Of a stretch of 64,000 nucleotides of DNA, positions 63,490 to 64,000 are shown piece after piece (within the stretch, counting starts at the first letter, position 1; each line of letters starts with the position of its first letter). The translations under genes were made by a program, and so were the position numbers. Below the pieces are notes generated by a model. That model was not told the DNA's origin. It saw only the letters and a program-made list of their open reading frames with translations, and did not search any database. The DNA lies in contig NZ_JAIFZO010000002.1 of NCBI RefSeq assembly GCF_026341275.1, positions 1,314,361-1,378,360 on the forward strand, in the 5' to 3' direction. The DNA is from Streptomyces ortus. GTDB lineage: Bacteria > Actinomycetota > Actinomycetes > Streptomycetales > Streptomycetaceae.

Positions 63490-64000
63490 TGACCACCGGG
63501 GGGATGCCCGCAGCCACGGCCGAGGAGGACAAGGGGGGACTGCGCACGGCTCTCGCCGGGCTCACCACGCGCGGGCGGTCGTTCCTGGCCGCCGGCATCG
63601 CGGCGGCCGTCTGCGCGTACGTCCTGGGGCAGAGCGATCTGCTCCGGGTGGGGCTCCTGCTCGCCGTGCTGCCGCTGGTCTGCACGGCCGTGCTGTACCG
63701 CACGCGCTACCGGGTCGCCGGCAGCCGCCGGCTCTCCCCCGCGCGGGTGCCGGCGGGTTCCGAGGCACGGGTCCATCTGCGGATGGACAACGTCTCGCGG
63801 CTGCCCACCGGACTGCTGATGCTCCAGGACCGGGTGCCGTACGTGCTGGGGCCCCGGCCCCGGTTCGTCCTGGACCGGGTCGAGGCGCTCGGCCGGCGCG
63901 AGGTGTCGTACCGCGTGCGTTCGGACCTGCGCGGGCGCTACCCGCTGGGCCCGTTGCAACTGCGGCTCAGCGACCCCTTCGGCATGTGCGAGCTGACCCG
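63489..64000 (+). CDS. DUF58 domain protein, N-terminal part (cut by window edge)
   Basis: The first 170 residues of a DUF58 protein, the usual partner of MoxR ATPases. After a 33-residue leader come two membrane segments (FLAAGIAAAVCAYVLG and LRVGLLLAVLPLVCTAVL) and the Ig-like region in which R-x-L-S-P-A-R, LRMDNVSRLPTGLLMLQDRVP and LRGRYPLGPLQLRLSDPFGM stand out (the last is a family signature). The ATG at 63489 overlaps the MoxR stop. The C-terminal VWA-like part lies beyond the window. Confidence 0.92.
   Translation, partial: MTTGGMPAATAEEDKGGLRTALAGLTTRGRSFLAAGIAAAVCAYVLGQSDLLRVGLLLAVLPLVCTAVLYRTRYRVAGSRRLSPARVPAGSEARVHLRMDNVSRLPTGLLMLQDRVPYVLGPRPRFVLDRVEALGRREVSYRVRSDLRGRYPLGPLQLRLSDPFGMCELT

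Noticed and set aside
1..64000. Mobile elements, prophage, secondary-metabolite or defence island
   Set aside because: No transposase, integrase, phage, PKS/NRPS or defence genes. Gene order and codon use are those of the streptomycete core throughout.

Overview
The window is chromosomal DNA of a high-GC actinomycete, almost certainly a Streptomyces. The reasons are extreme GC bias at third codon positions, frequent GTG and TTG starts, the actinomycete-only genes trpM, priA, ddbA and the TIGR02234/TIGR03085 families, and a gene order (trp - his - dnaE - phoD - lspA - ileS - divIVA - dcw cluster) like that of the S. coelicolor chromosome. It is core housekeeping sequence. I see no insertion sequence, prophage, CRISPR array, tRNA, rRNA or secondary-metabolite cluster.

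Left part (1-14.5 kb, mostly minus strand): an amino-acid biosynthesis block. hisI and trpE are adjacent and followed by a Trp-associated membrane protein, two small membrane proteins, trpC, trpM and the start of trpB. After a short plus-strand gene, an MFS exporter and an ArsR-type regulator comes a compact his operon, hisD-hisC-hisB-(54-aa membrane protein)-hisH-priA-ridA-hisF. Most of its genes overlap by four bases or lie within a few bases, and it ends in a strong hairpin terminator. PriA is expected to serve both His and Trp synthesis.

Middle part (14.5-36 kb): mixed genes. These are a large membrane-anchored protein of unknown role, a LON-domain protein, a YbaK-type deacylase, a 24-codon gene that looks like ribosomal protein bL37, an ABC-2 transporter, an NYN-domain protein, dnaE, a DUF2252 protein, a thioredoxin-fold protein, the secreted alkaline phosphatase phoD with a possible PHO box, a dienelactone-hydrolase-like protein, an MscS channel and a CPA1 antiporter. 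Short tandem repeats and a dispersed GGGGCGCGGGGAAC-type element sit in many of the gaps.

Right part (36-64 kb): rluD, lspA and the histone/DksA fusion ddbA, then ileS behind a T-box leader. The IleRS carries a GXHH signature instead of HXGH. Next comes the cell-division and murein block read leftwards: rsmH-ftsL-ftsI-murE-murF-mraY-murD-ftsW-murG-ftsQ-ftsZ-ylmD-ylmE-sepF-ylmG-divIVA. Its three internal gaps (before rsmH, ftsW and ftsZ) each contain GACAC, the core of the WhiA sporulation-regulator site. The window ends with a beta-carbonic anhydrase and a MoxR ATPase/DUF58 pair cut by the window edge.

No undescribed multi-gene system is evident. The most notable signals are the altered IleRS motif, the bL37-like micro-gene, the SD-sequestering T-box, the repeat-extended HisC, and the short repeats in intergenic gaps.
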